Assembly: GCF_034262375.1 (NCBI RefSeq)
Contig: NZ_CP139558.1
Span: forward strand, 5,704,001-5,768,000
Length of the DNA: 64,000 bases
Reading direction: 5' to 3'
Source of the DNA: Mucilaginibacter sabulilitoris
Lineage (GTDB): Bacteria > Bacteroidota > Bacteroidia > Sphingobacteriales > Sphingobacteriaceae
Numbering within the stretch: the stretch's first letter is position 1; every line of letters starts with the position of its first letter. A program made the translations under genes and the position numbers. This document shows, in pieces, positions 10,060 to 19,734 of this stretch. The notes beneath the pieces are model-generated. The model had not been told where the DNA came from. It ran no database searches and worked only from the letters and a program-made list of their open reading frames with translations.

Positions 10060-13000
10060 CTATAAGCTAACATTTAAACCCACGTTAAATACCTTTTGAA
10101 TGGGATATGCAAAAGCATTACCGCCCTGCTCAGGGTCCCACAGTTTGAAAGGGCTCCAGGTGAACAGGTTAAGACCGTTAAAGTATATCCTGGCATTTTT
10201 AACCAGCAGGGATTTTGAAATCCGGGCCGGCAGTGTGTAGCCTATCTCTAATGATTTAAGCCGCATGAAACTGCCGTCGCGTAACCACCAGGTACTTTGC
10301 TGCCTGTTATTCTCGATAATAGCACCATTTGGGCCAAGCCGCGGATATAAAGCGTACAGGTTTTGGTTAGCTTCAGACCAGTGATCATCTGCATATGCTT
10401 TCAACAATTGTGTGTCGCCTGTATAGTAAGCGTTAGGATCGGGACTCTTGATAAAGGGAGCCGTACGGGCCGGATCAATAAAGAAAGATACTTTTGCCTG
10501 TCCCTGAAAAAATGCCGACAGATCAAAGTTTTTATAACCGGTTGAAATACCAAAGCCATATACTATCTGAGGTATTACCGGATTGCCAATAAATGTCTGA
10601 TCGGCCTGATCAATTTTACCATCGCCATTTAAATCGCGGTATTTAATGTCGCCCCCCTGGGGTGCAAAACCATTAGTACTGAATATTTGTGAAGGCGAGT
10701 TGCGGGCCTCATTATCGTCAACAAATAAGCGCTCGGCTACATATCCCGAATAACGGTTAAGCGGCTGCCCTATATTGCTCCGATAGCTTTCCTTGTAATC
10801 AGGCTGTTCATACTGTGTAAACTCGTTGGCCGAATAAGTGAAGTTTCCTCTTAACTGGATATATAAATCCTTACCTATTGATTCTTTACCGTCAACTGAA
10901 ATATCAACCCCCTTTGACCTTACCTTGCCAATATTGGCCGATATACTTGATTCCAAACCCATTGTTGTGGGAATGCTTTGGCGCGCCTGCAGAATGTTGT
11001 ATTTATCGTTCTGATAAACCTCGGCAATCACGTTTATCTTTTTAAGCAGGGTAAATTCCATCCCCAGGTTAGTTTGCTTAGATGTTTCCCAGGTTACATC
11101 GTCATTTTCATAACTATTTATAGATACACCGTTACGATTATAACCATTGTTGGTTCCAAAACTTGCAAAGTTGCCCCCGTTAAGATTTACGTCTGACAGA
11201 TAGAAAAAACGCTGGCTTCCAATTTGGTCATTACCAACCAAACCATAGCTTGCACGCAGTTTAAACCGATCGAACACGTTGTACAAACTGCCCCAGAATT
11301 TCTCTTCAGATATGATCCAGGATGCGCCGATAGTTGGAAAGAAACCAAAACGGTGGCTTTCAGAAAAACGCTCAGATCCGTTATAACCAAAGTTACCTTC
11401 AAGATAGTATTTGCCTTTATATGAATAGGTAACACGTCCGGCTAAGGTTTCATTACGATAAGGTAATGAGTAAGGTAATGTGTACGGATTTTGCTTTGTT
11501 TGATCAATATTAGGATCTTTATTGTTGGAGTACAGTTGCTGCTGACGGGTTCCGATCAGCGCTGCGCTTACTGTATGATCCTTCCCAAAAGTTCTGTTGT
11601 AATCCAATACTCCCTGCATGTAAACCTGGGTTTGCAGGTTATCAGAATAGGGATCCCGGTCATAGGAAAGATATTCTGTTGCCTGGTTAGGCTGTGAATT
11701 TATCCACTGCAGCGTGTATTGGTTTGTGGTTTTATCATAATCAGACGCGTAATAATAAAACGGATTATAATATAATTGCGACCGGAAATAAGAGTACCTG
11801 TTAGTACTGAAAATTGCATGAAAATTTAGCCCTTTGGTTAAAAACTCCATGCTTTGATTAAGCTCCAGCTGGGCCAGCATTCTTGATTCTGAAAAATTCT
11901 GGTGACCGGAAAGCAATGCCGCGTATGGGTTTGTATACTGATACGATCCTGCCCCGCCGGTAGTAGACGGTATATTGCCAAACAAAATGTGCTTGGTGTT
12001 GAGATTAGCAGCATCGGGCGGGTAATATGCCGGAAAATCAACCGGGCTGGTGTGCATCACCAGGTTATACAAATCAGTTGATAACGTATTGGCGTCATTA
12101 GTACGCGGACCATTATACTCATTAAAAGTACCTGATAAGCGTACAATCAGTTCCGTTTTATCGCTAACGTTGATATTTACATTTGAGCGCAACTGGTAGT
12201 TTTGAAACTTAACATTATTGTTGTTATTATTTCTGATGTCGGTTCGTAAAATACCGTTATCATTGCTATAAGAACCAGCCACATAATACTTGGCCACACC
12301 GCCGCCGCCGGATATACTCATGTTACCACGCTGTGTACTGGTACGGTCTTTAAACAGCATTTTAAGCCAGTCAACCGCGGGATATACATACTGATTGCTG
12401 CCGGGTTCATTATTTAAGGCAGCCTGCGTGTTGATGATTTTATTTTCAGGATACGGGATTGGGTTGAGCGGGTAACGTGTTCTTACCGCTTCGTTATAAA
12501 GCCTCATATAGGTGATAGGATCAGCGAGTTGAATCGATTGCACCGCCTGCGAAGATGCATTCTCTACCCTTACATTGATTTGGGCCTTGCCTACCTTCCC
12601 CTCTTTTGTTTTAACCAAAATAACACCGTTACCTCCCCGCGCGCCATATAATGCGGTGGCGCTGGCATCTTTCAATATCGAAAAGCTTTCAATGTCATCA
12701 ACATTTAACCTGGCCAGGTCAGCTGAAGTTAATTCAACGTTGTCAATCAAAATCAATGGATCCTGTTTGTAGCCAAATGTGGTTACCCCGCGTATAAAAA
12801 ACCTTGAATTATCTTGTCCGGGCTGCCCACTTGGTGTAAAGGCAATTATACCGGCAACCTGTCCGGCCAACGCATTGGTTAAGTTACTCGCCGGTATTTT
12901 TAAGTTTCCCGGTTTTACCGTGGTAACAGAGCCCACCAGGGCCTCGCGGGTTTGTTTACGGTTATAGGCTGTCACCACCACTTCATCGGCGGTCTGTACG

Positions 13001-13629
13001 TCTTCTGCCAGCGTGATATTAAACACCTTGTTTTCAGACGTCACCGTAAAGTTTTGTGATTTAAAACCAACAAAGCTCACTTTAATAGTAGCTCCGTCTT
13101 TCACATCCAAAATAAACTTACCGTTATTATCCGTAACTGTACCCTGCTTAGGGTTGTCCACAACGGAAATGTTTACACCCGGAAGTGTTTCGCCTTTTGC
13201 ATCTTTGACCGATCCTGTAATGGTTATATCAGCCATGATCATAGCTAGCTTAACGGGAGGCTTTATAACAGGTGCATCTTTAATGATGATGGTTTTACCA
13301 TCAATAATGTAAGAGAGCTGAAATTTCTTCAGGGCTGTATTTAGCACATCCTTAAGGTCGATGTTCTTAAAATCAACACTGAGTGTATAATTCTTCTGCG
13401 GCCCCTTCGGCGACCAGAACACGTTGTATCCGGTTTGCTTGTTAATTTCGCTGAAAAGCTGTTTCAGGGTAACATTGCTTTGCTTATAAGTTATATTTTG
13501 TGAAAAAACCGATGCGCTAACCTGCATAAAAGCAAGCATGATTATGAGGCTCGTTATTTTCATTATCAGAAGGAATTTCTTGATGTAGCACGAAGGCTTA
13601 CAAATGTTTGTAGTAAAATTTTTGTACAT
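10060..13629 (-). CDS. SusC/RagA TonB-dependent outer membrane transporter with STN domain
   Basis: 1,189 residues. After an N-terminal signal region come an STN domain (about 46-117, including TLKQLFSEINKQTGYNVFW), a CarboxypepD_reg-like domain (about 136-195: ITGSVKDAKGETLPGVNISV), a TonB-box-like EVVVTAYNRKQ, the plug (IRGVTTFGYKQDPLILID, TALYGARGGNGVILVKT) and a 22-strand-type beta barrel ending NVGLNVSL. The STN domain marks transporters that signal to a FecR anti-sigma factor, and fecR and an ECF sigma gene lie directly upstream. The first Met (MYKNF) is used here, but MKITSLIIM at residue 23 would also give a normal signal peptide. Confidence 0.95.
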   Translation of the reverse strand: MYKNFTTNICKPSCYIKKFLLIMKITSLIIMLAFMQVSASVFSQNITYKQSNVTLKQLFSEINKQTGYNVFWSPKGPQKNYTLSVDFKNIDLKDVLNTALKKFQLSYIIDGKTIIIKDAPVIKPPVKLAMIMADITITGSVKDAKGETLPGVNISVVDNPKQGTVTDNNGKFILDVKDGATIKVSFVGFKSQNFTVTSENKVFNITLAEDVQTADEVVVTAYNRKQTREALVGSVTTVKPGNLKIPASNLTNALAGQVAGIIAFTPSGQPGQDNSRFFIRGVTTFGYKQDPLILIDNVELTSADLARLNVDDIESFSILKDASATALYGARGGNGVILVKTKEGKVGKAQINVRVENASSQAVQSIQLADPITYMRLYNEAVRTRYPLNPIPYPENKIINTQAALNNEPGSNQYVYPAVDWLKMLFKDRTSTQRGNMSISGGGGVAKYYVAGSYSNDNGILRTDIRNNNNNNVKFQNYQLRSNVNINVSDKTELIVRLSGTFNEYNGPRTNDANTLSTDLYNLVMHTSPVDFPAYYPPDAANLNTKHILFGNIPSTTGGAGSYQYTNPYAALLSGHQNFSESRMLAQLELNQSMEFLTKGLNFHAIFSTNRYSYFRSQLYYNPFYYYASDYDKTTNQYTLQWINSQPNQATEYLSYDRDPYSDNLQTQVYMQGVLDYNRTFGKDHTVSAALIGTRQQQLYSNNKDPNIDQTKQNPYTLPYSLPYRNETLAGRVTYSYKGKYYLEGNFGYNGSERFSESHRFGFFPTIGASWIISEEKFWGSLYNVFDRFKLRASYGLVGNDQIGSQRFFYLSDVNLNGGNFASFGTNNGYNRNGVSINSYENDDVTWETSKQTNLGMEFTLLKKINVIAEVYQNDKYNILQARQSIPTTMGLESSISANIGKVRSKGVDISVDGKESIGKDLYIQLRGNFTYSANEFTQYEQPDYKESYRSNIGQPLNRYSGYVAERLFVDDNEARNSPSQIFSTNGFAPQGGDIKYRDLNGDGKIDQADQTFIGNPVIPQIVYGFGISTGYKNFDLSAFFQGQAKVSFFIDPARTAPFIKSPDPNAYYTGDTQLLKAYADDHWSEANQNLYALYPRLGPNGAIIENNRQQSTWWLRDGSFMRLKSLEIGYTLPARISKSLLVKNARIYFNGLNLFTWSPFKLWDPEQGGNAFAYPIQKVFNVGLNVSL

Positions 13630-13692
13630 TTGTTTAGGCTGGTTAATGTTAAAATGTTATCTCCAATAGCAATTAATTTAATAAGCTCTGAG

Positions 13693-13719
13693 GTCAGGGA
13701 CATCGCGAGTGTCTCTGAT
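13693..13719. other. Hairpin in the fecR-susC intergenic region
   Basis: CAGGGACA (13695-13702) pairs with TGTCTCTG (13710-13717) with one G-U pair across a seven-base loop. It lies in the 177-base gap between fecR and susC, where the sigma-dependent susC promoter is expected. It could be an attenuator or an operator; I cannot tell which. Confidence 0.35.
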
Positions 13720-13806
13720 CTTGCCTTTAAATTATACTCTTTCTGGTCAGGTGGGGTCTTTCATTGTCTTCTCGGTTTAAATAGTTTAAAGAATATATAA
13801 TTAGGT

Positions 13807-14976
13807 TTATTTATGTTTTGCAACCCTGATGGTAGACCCCTCAATAATGAACCGGGCATCAGTGGTTTGCTCAATGATCTTTAATAATTTGGCTATACTG
13901 TCAAATCGTTTGGTTACAGCAACAAGCGTTTCTTTTTTTACGCTCTCATCCTCAAATACAACTTTTACATCATACCACCGGGCTATCTGCCGCATAACAA
14001 TTTCCAGAGGCTCTTCATCAAACCTGAAATCGCCATTTTTCCAACTTATCGCTTCCTGCGCGTCTACGTCCGAAATTTTAAAATTGGTAGTAAGATCAGA
14101 TTCCTGGTTTGGCTTTAATATAGCCTTATCGTTTCCTGAAGTAACTTTAACAGAACCTTCCAACAGCGTGGTTTTGGTGTTGGGTTCATCGGGATAGGCA
14201 TTCACGTTAAAATGAGTTCCTAAAACCTCCACACTCTGTTTATTGCTAACCACCCGGAACGGATGTGCTTTATCATGCGCTACTTCGAAATAAGCTTCGC
14301 CATTGAGCTCAACTACACGCTCTTTTGATAATGCGAAGCTAACCGGGTATTTTAATGATGTGGCCGCATTAAGCCACACCCTGGTGCCATCGGGCAAAAG
14401 CAGCTGATACTGCCCTCCTTTTGGTGTTTCCATGGTATTGTATTGCAACGCATCGTTCGCCGGCACACCTGAACCAGCGTCATAAATCAATTTTCCGTCG
14501 GTTGTTTTTATAACACGGCTTCCGCCCTGCTGCAGTATTTTACCATTGCTGATATCGGCTAACCGCACTTTAGTTCCGTTAGCAAGTGTTAAAATGGCTT
14601 TGTTGCTACCAGGCTGAATATTTTGACTGAGTGCGGCACCTTGTTTTTTGCTTTCCTTGTATTTGGCGTTAAATACAATTAAGCCGGCAGTAAGCATAAT
14701 CAGTACCGATGCGGCAACGGCCCATTTTTGGTAGTTAAAAGATCTTGTTTTTGGGAAATTGATCTCGCTCATCAGGCGTGCCAGCATTTCCTCGCGAACA
14801 CGTTCTTCGTCTTCCGGAAATTCAGCTTCCTGATTGGAAACACTGTTGTACCATTTGGCCAACGCCTGCTTCTCTGAAGCTGTGGCAGTGCCCTCCTTAT
14901 CTTTTTTTATTAAGTCGTAAATTGTTTGGCGGTTCAATTGGTATTGCGCTTTATAAGTACATGTTACGCAAACCAC
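13807..14976 (-). CDS. FecR family anti-sigma factor
   Basis: About 389 residues. There is an N-terminal cytoplasmic region (TIYDLIKKDKEGTATASEKQ), one membrane segment (WAVAASVLIMLTAGLIVFN), and a periplasmic FecR domain (TPKGGQYQLLLPDGTRVWLN, VVELNGEAYFEVAHDK, VLGTHFNVNAYPDE) followed by a C-terminal STN-like DUF4974 region. It should hold the ECF sigma factor inactive until SusC, through its STN domain, signals ligand. The listed start is a GTG, and the family normally begins near LNRQTIYDLI, so a TTG at that Leu codon is a plausible true start. No in-frame ATG precedes it. Confidence 0.9.
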   Translation of the reverse strand: MVCVTCTYKAQYQLNRQTIYDLIKKDKEGTATASEKQALAKWYNSVSNQEAEFPEDEERVREEMLARLMSEINFPKTRSFNYQKWAVAASVLIMLTAGLIVFNAKYKESKKQGAALSQNIQPGSNKAILTLANGTKVRLADISNGKILQQGGSRVIKTTDGKLIYDAGSGVPANDALQYNTMETPKGGQYQLLLPDGTRVWLNAATSLKYPVSFALSKERVVELNGEAYFEVAHDKAHPFRVVSNKQSVEVLGTHFNVNAYPDEPNTKTTLLEGSVKVTSGNDKAILKPNQESDLTTNFKISDVDAQEAISWKNGDFRFDEEPLEIVMRQIARWYDVKVVFEDESVKKETLVAVTKRFDSIAKLLKIIEQTTDARFIIEGSTIRVAKHK

Positions 14977-15042
14977 ACTTTACCCTACATCAACTTTAAA
15001 AAATTTAATATTTTTTTGAACCCTGCTAAAATGGGAGGAGAA

Positions 15043-15630
15043 TCAGAAAATAGAACGGTAAACATGAATGGCGACAATTAACATTACGCCGTATTTTTTA
15101 AGCCCCCCACGAATGATCTTAAGGGCACGGGTCAGGTTAGCCTCTACCCCTTTTTCAGAAATCTGCATTTGGGCAGCTATCTCTGAGTTTTTCATACCAA
15201 TTTCACGGCTGTAGCGAAATACCAGGCGGCATTTTTCAGGGAGTTCTTCAACCATCCCATCAATATACTGCTGCAAAAAGCGAGCGTCCAGTTTATCTTC
15301 TTCTTTAGCAATGGTTTCATATTCAAAATTTTTCCGGGCGAGCTCACTGCGCCGTTGCTCTTTTTGATAATAGTGATACACACTTAATTTTACCGAGCCA
15401 GCCAAAAAGCCGGGCAGGTTTTGAATATTTACCTGGTCACGTCTTTCCCATAGCGAAATAAACACATCGTGCACAATGTCTTTAGAAATAGCCCGATCCT
15501 TACAGTGATTCCATGCCACAGCCAGCATTACCCGCCAGTATCGGTTATAAATCTCGGTAAAGGCAGTTTGCTCACCTTTTTTTAAATAAAAGGTTAACTG
15601 CTCATCTGTATATGAGCCATAATCAGACAT
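15043..15630 (-). CDS. ECF RNA polymerase sigma factor (Bacteroidota FecI-like)
   Basis: 195 residues. Sigma-70 region 2 spans about residues 22-90 (AFTEIYNRYWRVMLAVAWNH, KDIVHDVFISLWERRD). Region 4 lies near 125-180 (YIDGMVEELPEKCRLVFRYS, GMKNSEIAAQMQISEKGVE). It is 66 bases upstream of fecR on the same strand, the standard sigma / FecR / SusC / SusD order, and should drive the SusCD operon when the FecR signal releases it. The last residues (GVMLIVAIHVYRSIF) form a short hydrophobic tail seen in many members of this group. Confidence 0.92.
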   Translation of the reverse strand: MSDYGSYTDEQLTFYLKKGEQTAFTEIYNRYWRVMLAVAWNHCKDRAISKDIVHDVFISLWERRDQVNIQNLPGFLAGSVKLSVYHYYQKEQRRSELARKNFEYETIAKEEDKLDARFLQQYIDGMVEELPEKCRLVFRYSREIGMKNSEIAAQMQISEKGVEANLTRALKIIRGGLKKYGVMLIVAIHVYRSIF

Positions 15631-15974
15631 TAAATTTCAGCTTATTATAATAATTGCGGAAACTTGTACAGGAATAAAAGAAAAAATGACCGTGCCGACA
15701 GTCCATGCTGTAAGGAAATACAAAAATAGATAGTTCTTTTTTTAGGGGTAAATATTTCTTCATACTTTAATTTTCGCGATGGAAAATAGTTAAGTTGACT
15801 TATCAGATTACAATTGGTTATGGAAATGCACTTTGAAACCGTACACTCAAGGGCTAAAAATAGATAAAAGCTATTAAAAAGAGAATTTTATCTATTGCAA
15901 TCTGCAAAAAACCTTATAATACCTGTCTTCTATTCAACACAACTACTGAGCTGCATTAAATTGTGCGAAGCCAT
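15631..15974. other. Intergenic region upstream of the sigma gene
   Basis: 344 bases without a convincing gene. On the minus strand, TATTTTTG (15728-15721) fits a TAnnTTTG element for the sigma gene, but no matching TTG element lies at the usual distance, so the promoter is uncertain. The rest is AT-rich with no repeat or RNA structure I can recognise. Confidence 0.4.
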
Positions 15975-16976
15975 TTATTTGCCGGCATATATAATTAAAC
16001 CTATCCCAATTATAAAAAACAAAAACATAACCATAAGATATGAATTTACGCTACGGGGTGCATTCCTGAATTCTTTCCAGATAAATACTCCCCACAATGC
16101 CGCTATTAAAGTTGCGCCCTGCCCTAAGCCATAAGAGATTGCAGGCCCTGCCTTACCGGCTGCTATAAGGTTAAGGGAGTTACCCAAGCCCCATATTAAA
16201 CCACCAAGAATACCAACCAGATGCGTTTTAAACTTTCCTTTAAAATATGCCGCATAAGTAACCGGGTTCCCATCTATTGGTTTCCTCATCAAAATAGTAT
16301 TAAAAACAAAATTGCTTATGAAAATACCTACCGAAAAGACCAACACAGCGGTATAGGCGGTCATTTTGCCCGCCACCGGACTTGCAAAGTTTTCTAAATC
16401 CATAGATGCAGCTATAAAGCGATAAAAAAACGACATCAGGATACCGGCCAACAACGAAATAAGAATCCCTTTTGATGACACTTGCTTATTAGCCGAGGAA
16501 GCCTTTTTATAGGCTATGGCGTTAAGAATAATAGCAATTACAATTAACCCTACACCCAGAAAAAGGATAACCGGATCACCTTTTTGAGCTGCAGCGTAAT
16601 TAATAAACACACCCACTACTAGCGCAAGACCTATACTGATCGGGAAAGCCACTGCCATACCCGCAATAGCAATAGCCGCCGAAAAAAGAATGTTCGCGGC
16701 ATTAAATATAATTCCGCCCAGTAAGGCGCTGCCTATATTATCGCTATCGGCCTGCATAAGATTAGGCAGGAAACTCCTTCCCTGGTTACCCATGCTACCC
16801 AGCGTAAAAGCCGAAATAATAGAAAATAGTAAAATGCCGATAACGTAATCCCAATAAAATAATTCAAACCGCCATGACCTGGCCGACAGTTTTTGGGTAT
16901 TGGCCCATGATCCCCAGCAAACCATGGTTATTACGCATAATAACACGGCTGTACCATAATTCTCAACGATAAACAT
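15975..16976 (-). CDS. GRP-family (RbsU-like) sugar transporter
   Basis: 333 residues with about ten membrane segments and no signal peptide. The start (LLCVITMVCWGSWANTQKLS) and repeated inner halves (GGIIFNAANILFSAAIAIAG; GGLIWGLGNSLNLIAAGKAG) match the glucose/ribose porter family within the drug/metabolite transporter superfamily. The C-terminus carries ALWGVFIWKEF. It lies 25 bases downstream of the ADP-ribosylglycohydrolase gene, and a ribokinase is divergent from that gene. It probably moves ribose, or a related pentose freed in the periplasm, into the cytoplasm. The substrate is inferred from neighbours only. Confidence 0.8.
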   Translation of the reverse strand: MFIVENYGTAVLLCVITMVCWGSWANTQKLSARSWRFELFYWDYVIGILLFSIISAFTLGSMGNQGRSFLPNLMQADSDNIGSALLGGIIFNAANILFSAAIAIAGMAVAFPISIGLALVVGVFINYAAAQKGDPVILFLGVGLIVIAIILNAIAYKKASSANKQVSSKGILISLLAGILMSFFYRFIAASMDLENFASPVAGKMTAYTAVLVFSVGIFISNFVFNTILMRKPIDGNPVTYAAYFKGKFKTHLVGILGGLIWGLGNSLNLIAAGKAGPAISYGLGQGATLIAALWGVFIWKEFRNAPRSVNSYLMVMFLFFIIGIGLIIYAGK

Positions 16977-17001
16977 AATTGGTTATTTAAATTAGGTTAA
17001 A

Positions 17002-18552
17002 CTATTTGGCGTGTGAAGTTTCAGCAGGTTTATCTGAGTAAACCAAATATTCTGTGGCCCTCAAATCATAATCCGGATTAGGGTTTTTAATTAAAACCCG
17101 TACGGTGTGCTTTTTATTGGGTAATTGGTATTTCCAGAATAATTCATAGCGGCGAGTAGTATACCTGGTTGGTAGTTTGGCCGTTTCCACCTTATTCCCG
17201 TCAATGTACATATCTGCTTCAAAAATATAATCGGGCAACTTATTTTTCTTTTTATCGGCTGCGCCACGCAAGGCAAAGCCTGTACCTTCAAAATCAAATG
17301 TGATTTCATTTGGATTATTAACAGGCGGCAATGATTTTTTAGCCACTGGATACAAGCCATCAAAGCTTTTTTCATACCTCACTGCTTCCGGTTTCTGCAG
17401 CTTTATAGTAACATCAGCTGCCTCTACAGTCCCTCCATTTCTTTTTATCATTTCTAGCGCATGCTTATAACTAATGGCGTAAACCTTATTAAGCGACATG
17501 GTGGTGTATTTAAAATCCATATCTTCTATATCTTTTAAGCCCATTTTCCAGTATGCGGGAATTTTATTATATCCTAACATGGCGCCCAGGATACCACCAA
17601 CAGACGAGGGGTTACAATCTGAGTCCTGACCCGCACGGGTAGCTATTTCGAGCGTTTTGGTAAAATCACCATTGCCATATAATAAACCCAATACTATATA
17701 TGCCGAATTAAGTTTAGCGTCGATATCAAAAGGATGAAAAACGCCTTCGGGACAGCCAACATCAGACGACCATTTCTTTTGGATCTCGAACCAGCTTTGT
17801 TTCCAGTCTTCAGGATATTGCTTATGCCATTTGATCACATCTGAGATACACTGATAAAATTCGCTTTGCTCAGGTATGGCTTTAAGCGCTTCCGTTACTA
17901 CATAATTAATATCGCTCGATGTAAATGCTAAACTATACATGGAGCTTACGTATACACCGCCATACCAACCATCACCATAATTCATGATGTGCCCTACCTT
18001 GTCGTCAATTTTTGTAGCTGCTTTTGGCATACCCGGGCTCATTAAGCCAGAAAAATCGGCTTCTATCTGAAAATCGATATCATCTGCATGTGGGTTATTT
18101 ATCCAATAACCCGATTGAGGCGCTTTAATACCGTTAAGAATATTAAAACGAGCAGCCTGATTAGCATGCCATAAATTATACCCGGCATGTGCAAACGCGT
18201 TCGCAAAGGAATCTACAGGCGCATCAAGGCCTGCTTTTTCAAGTACATCCACAAAGGTCAGGTCCATATAAATATCGTCATACAGATCAGGCGACTCCTC
18301 CATAGTTTTTTTCAGGTATCCATCATACCACGTTATCGGCTGATAATCCTGAATAAGCGTACCCTGAAACCTGAACTCCGTTGGCCCGCCGAAGGTAACG
18401 CCGATGGTTTGCCCGGCCCATCCACCTTTTATTTTATCCATTAATGCATCTTTGGTAATTTTCAGGGAAGAGTCCTGATTTTTGTTTTCTGTACAGGCTA
18501 TGCCGCCAAGGCATAATAGTACAGCTAAGGCCAATATTTTTAATCTGGTCAT
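17002..18552 (-). CDS. ADP-ribosylglycohydrolase-family lipoprotein
   Basis: 516 residues beginning with a lipoprotein signal peptide (LLCLGGIACTENK), so it is exported. The catalytic domain (about residues 35-350) has GGWAGQTIGVTFGG, the metal-binding DDIYMDLTF and GQDSDCNPSSVGGILGAMLG, which correspond to the DDT and GxDTDT motifs of the dinuclear-metal ADP-ribosylglycohydrolase fold. The Thr of the second motif is replaced by Cys. The C-terminal 150 residues form a beta-rich region (FDFEGTGFALRGA). In Bacteroides ribose/nucleoside loci a similar enzyme frees ribose from ADP-ribose-like or nucleoside donors. Here it sits with a sugar transporter and a ribokinase; the true substrate is unknown. 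Confidence 0.85.
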   Translation of the reverse strand: MTRLKILALAVLLCLGGIACTENKNQDSSLKITKDALMDKIKGGWAGQTIGVTFGGPTEFRFQGTLIQDYQPITWYDGYLKKTMEESPDLYDDIYMDLTFVDVLEKAGLDAPVDSFANAFAHAGYNLWHANQAARFNILNGIKAPQSGYWINNPHADDIDFQIEADFSGLMSPGMPKAATKIDDKVGHIMNYGDGWYGGVYVSSMYSLAFTSSDINYVVTEALKAIPEQSEFYQCISDVIKWHKQYPEDWKQSWFEIQKKWSSDVGCPEGVFHPFDIDAKLNSAYIVLGLLYGNGDFTKTLEIATRAGQDSDCNPSSVGGILGAMLGYNKIPAYWKMGLKDIEDMDFKYTTMSLNKVYAISYKHALEMIKRNGGTVEAADVTIKLQKPEAVRYEKSFDGLYPVAKKSLPPVNNPNEITFDFEGTGFALRGAADKKKNKLPDYIFEADMYIDGNKVETAKLPTRYTTRRYELFWKYQLPNKKHTVRVLIKNPNPDYDLRATEYLVYSDKPAETSHAK

Positions 18553-18761
18553 ATTATAATTAGTTTCTGTATGTCTTTTATAACAGGTTAAGCAGCAATA
18601 TTTATTAATGCCTGGATAACTGAAAAATTCGGTTTAGAAATTGGTTTTATACAATCTAAATTTACTGATCTTTATTTAACCATTTAAGTATAAATTCAAA
18701 CGCTTAACTAAGCAGCCATTAGCACTATCTTTATATCAGGATCAATTATATAATTCATCGT

Positions 18762-19670
18762 ATGTGCGCTAAAATTTTAGTAGTAGGAAGTAACAATACC
18801 GATATGGTTATAAAAGCAGATCGCCTGCCCAAAGCCGGTGAAACCATACTCGGAGGAACCTTTTTTATGAATCCGGGCGGCAAGGGTGCCAACCAGGCTG
18901 TGGCCGCCGCGCGATTAGGCGGACAAGTTACTTTTATTTCAAAAATAGGTAACGATGTATTTGGTAAACAAGCCGTTCAGCTATTTAAAGATGGGGGAAT
19001 TGACACTTCATTTATATTTTCAGACCCGGACAACCCGTCGGGTGTGGCGCTGATTACCGTTGATAACGCAGCCGAAAACTGTATAGTGGTGGCATCCGGC
19101 GCCAATGCTACGCTGTTACCCAAAGACTTGCAGGAAGCAAAAACGGAAATTGAAAATGCCGGTGTCGTTTTAATGCAGCTTGAAATCCCTCTTGAAACTG
19201 TTGAATATGTTACCGCGATAGCCAGCTCCTGCAATGTTCCGATAATCCTCAATCCGGCACCAATATGTGCTTTATCCGATAAGTTATTGAAGAACCTTTA
19301 CATTATTACTCCAAACAGTGTTGAAGCGAGCATGCTTACAGGGATAAAGGTAATTGACCAGGAGTCGGCTAAACTTGCTGCAATAGCAATACACAAAAAG
19401 GGTGTAAAAATTGTAATCATTACCCTGGGGGCTGAAGGTGCTCTGATTTTTAACAACGGCGAGTTTATAATGGTAGCTGCCGAAAAAGTTAAGCCTGTTG
19501 ATACTACCGCGGCAGGCGACGTGTTCAATGGAGCTCTGGCCATAGCCGTTGCGGAAGGAAAAGGTATAGAAACCGCTGTAAGGTTTGCCTGTAAAGCCGC
19601 GGGGATAGCAGTAACCAGATTGGGCGCACAATCATCAGCTCCTTACAAAAGAGAAATGGGAATTTTTTAA
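18762..19670 (+). CDS. rbsK: Ribokinase
   Basis: 302 residues of the PfkB family, the usual ribokinase length. Substrate-binding motifs are GSNNTDMV near the start and NPGGKGANQAVAAARLGG (about residues 36-55). The C-terminal ATP-site motif DTTAAGDVFNGALA includes the catalytic Asp. The enzyme phosphorylates D-ribose at O5 in the cytoplasm. The gene is divergent from the ADP-ribosylglycohydrolase/transporter pair across a 209-base intergenic region that should hold both promoters. No clear TAnnTTTG pair was found there; TATCTTTA at about 18725 is only a partial match. Confidence 0.9.
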   Translation: MCAKILVVGSNNTDMVIKADRLPKAGETILGGTFFMNPGGKGANQAVAAARLGGQVTFISKIGNDVFGKQAVQLFKDGGIDTSFIFSDPDNPSGVALITVDNAAENCIVVASGANATLLPKDLQEAKTEIENAGVVLMQLEIPLETVEYVTAIASSCNVPIILNPAPICALSDKLLKNLYIITPNSVEASMLTGIKVIDQESAKLAAIAIHKKGVKIVIITLGAEGALIFNNGEFIMVAAEKVKPVDTTAAGDVFNGALAIAVAEGKGIETAVRFACKAAGIAVTRLGAQSSAPYKREMGIF

Positions 19671-19734
19671 AGATTTAATAGAAATTTAATTTCGTAAAAT
19701 ACTGTTTGACAATGTTTTTTCAGAACTTTATTAA

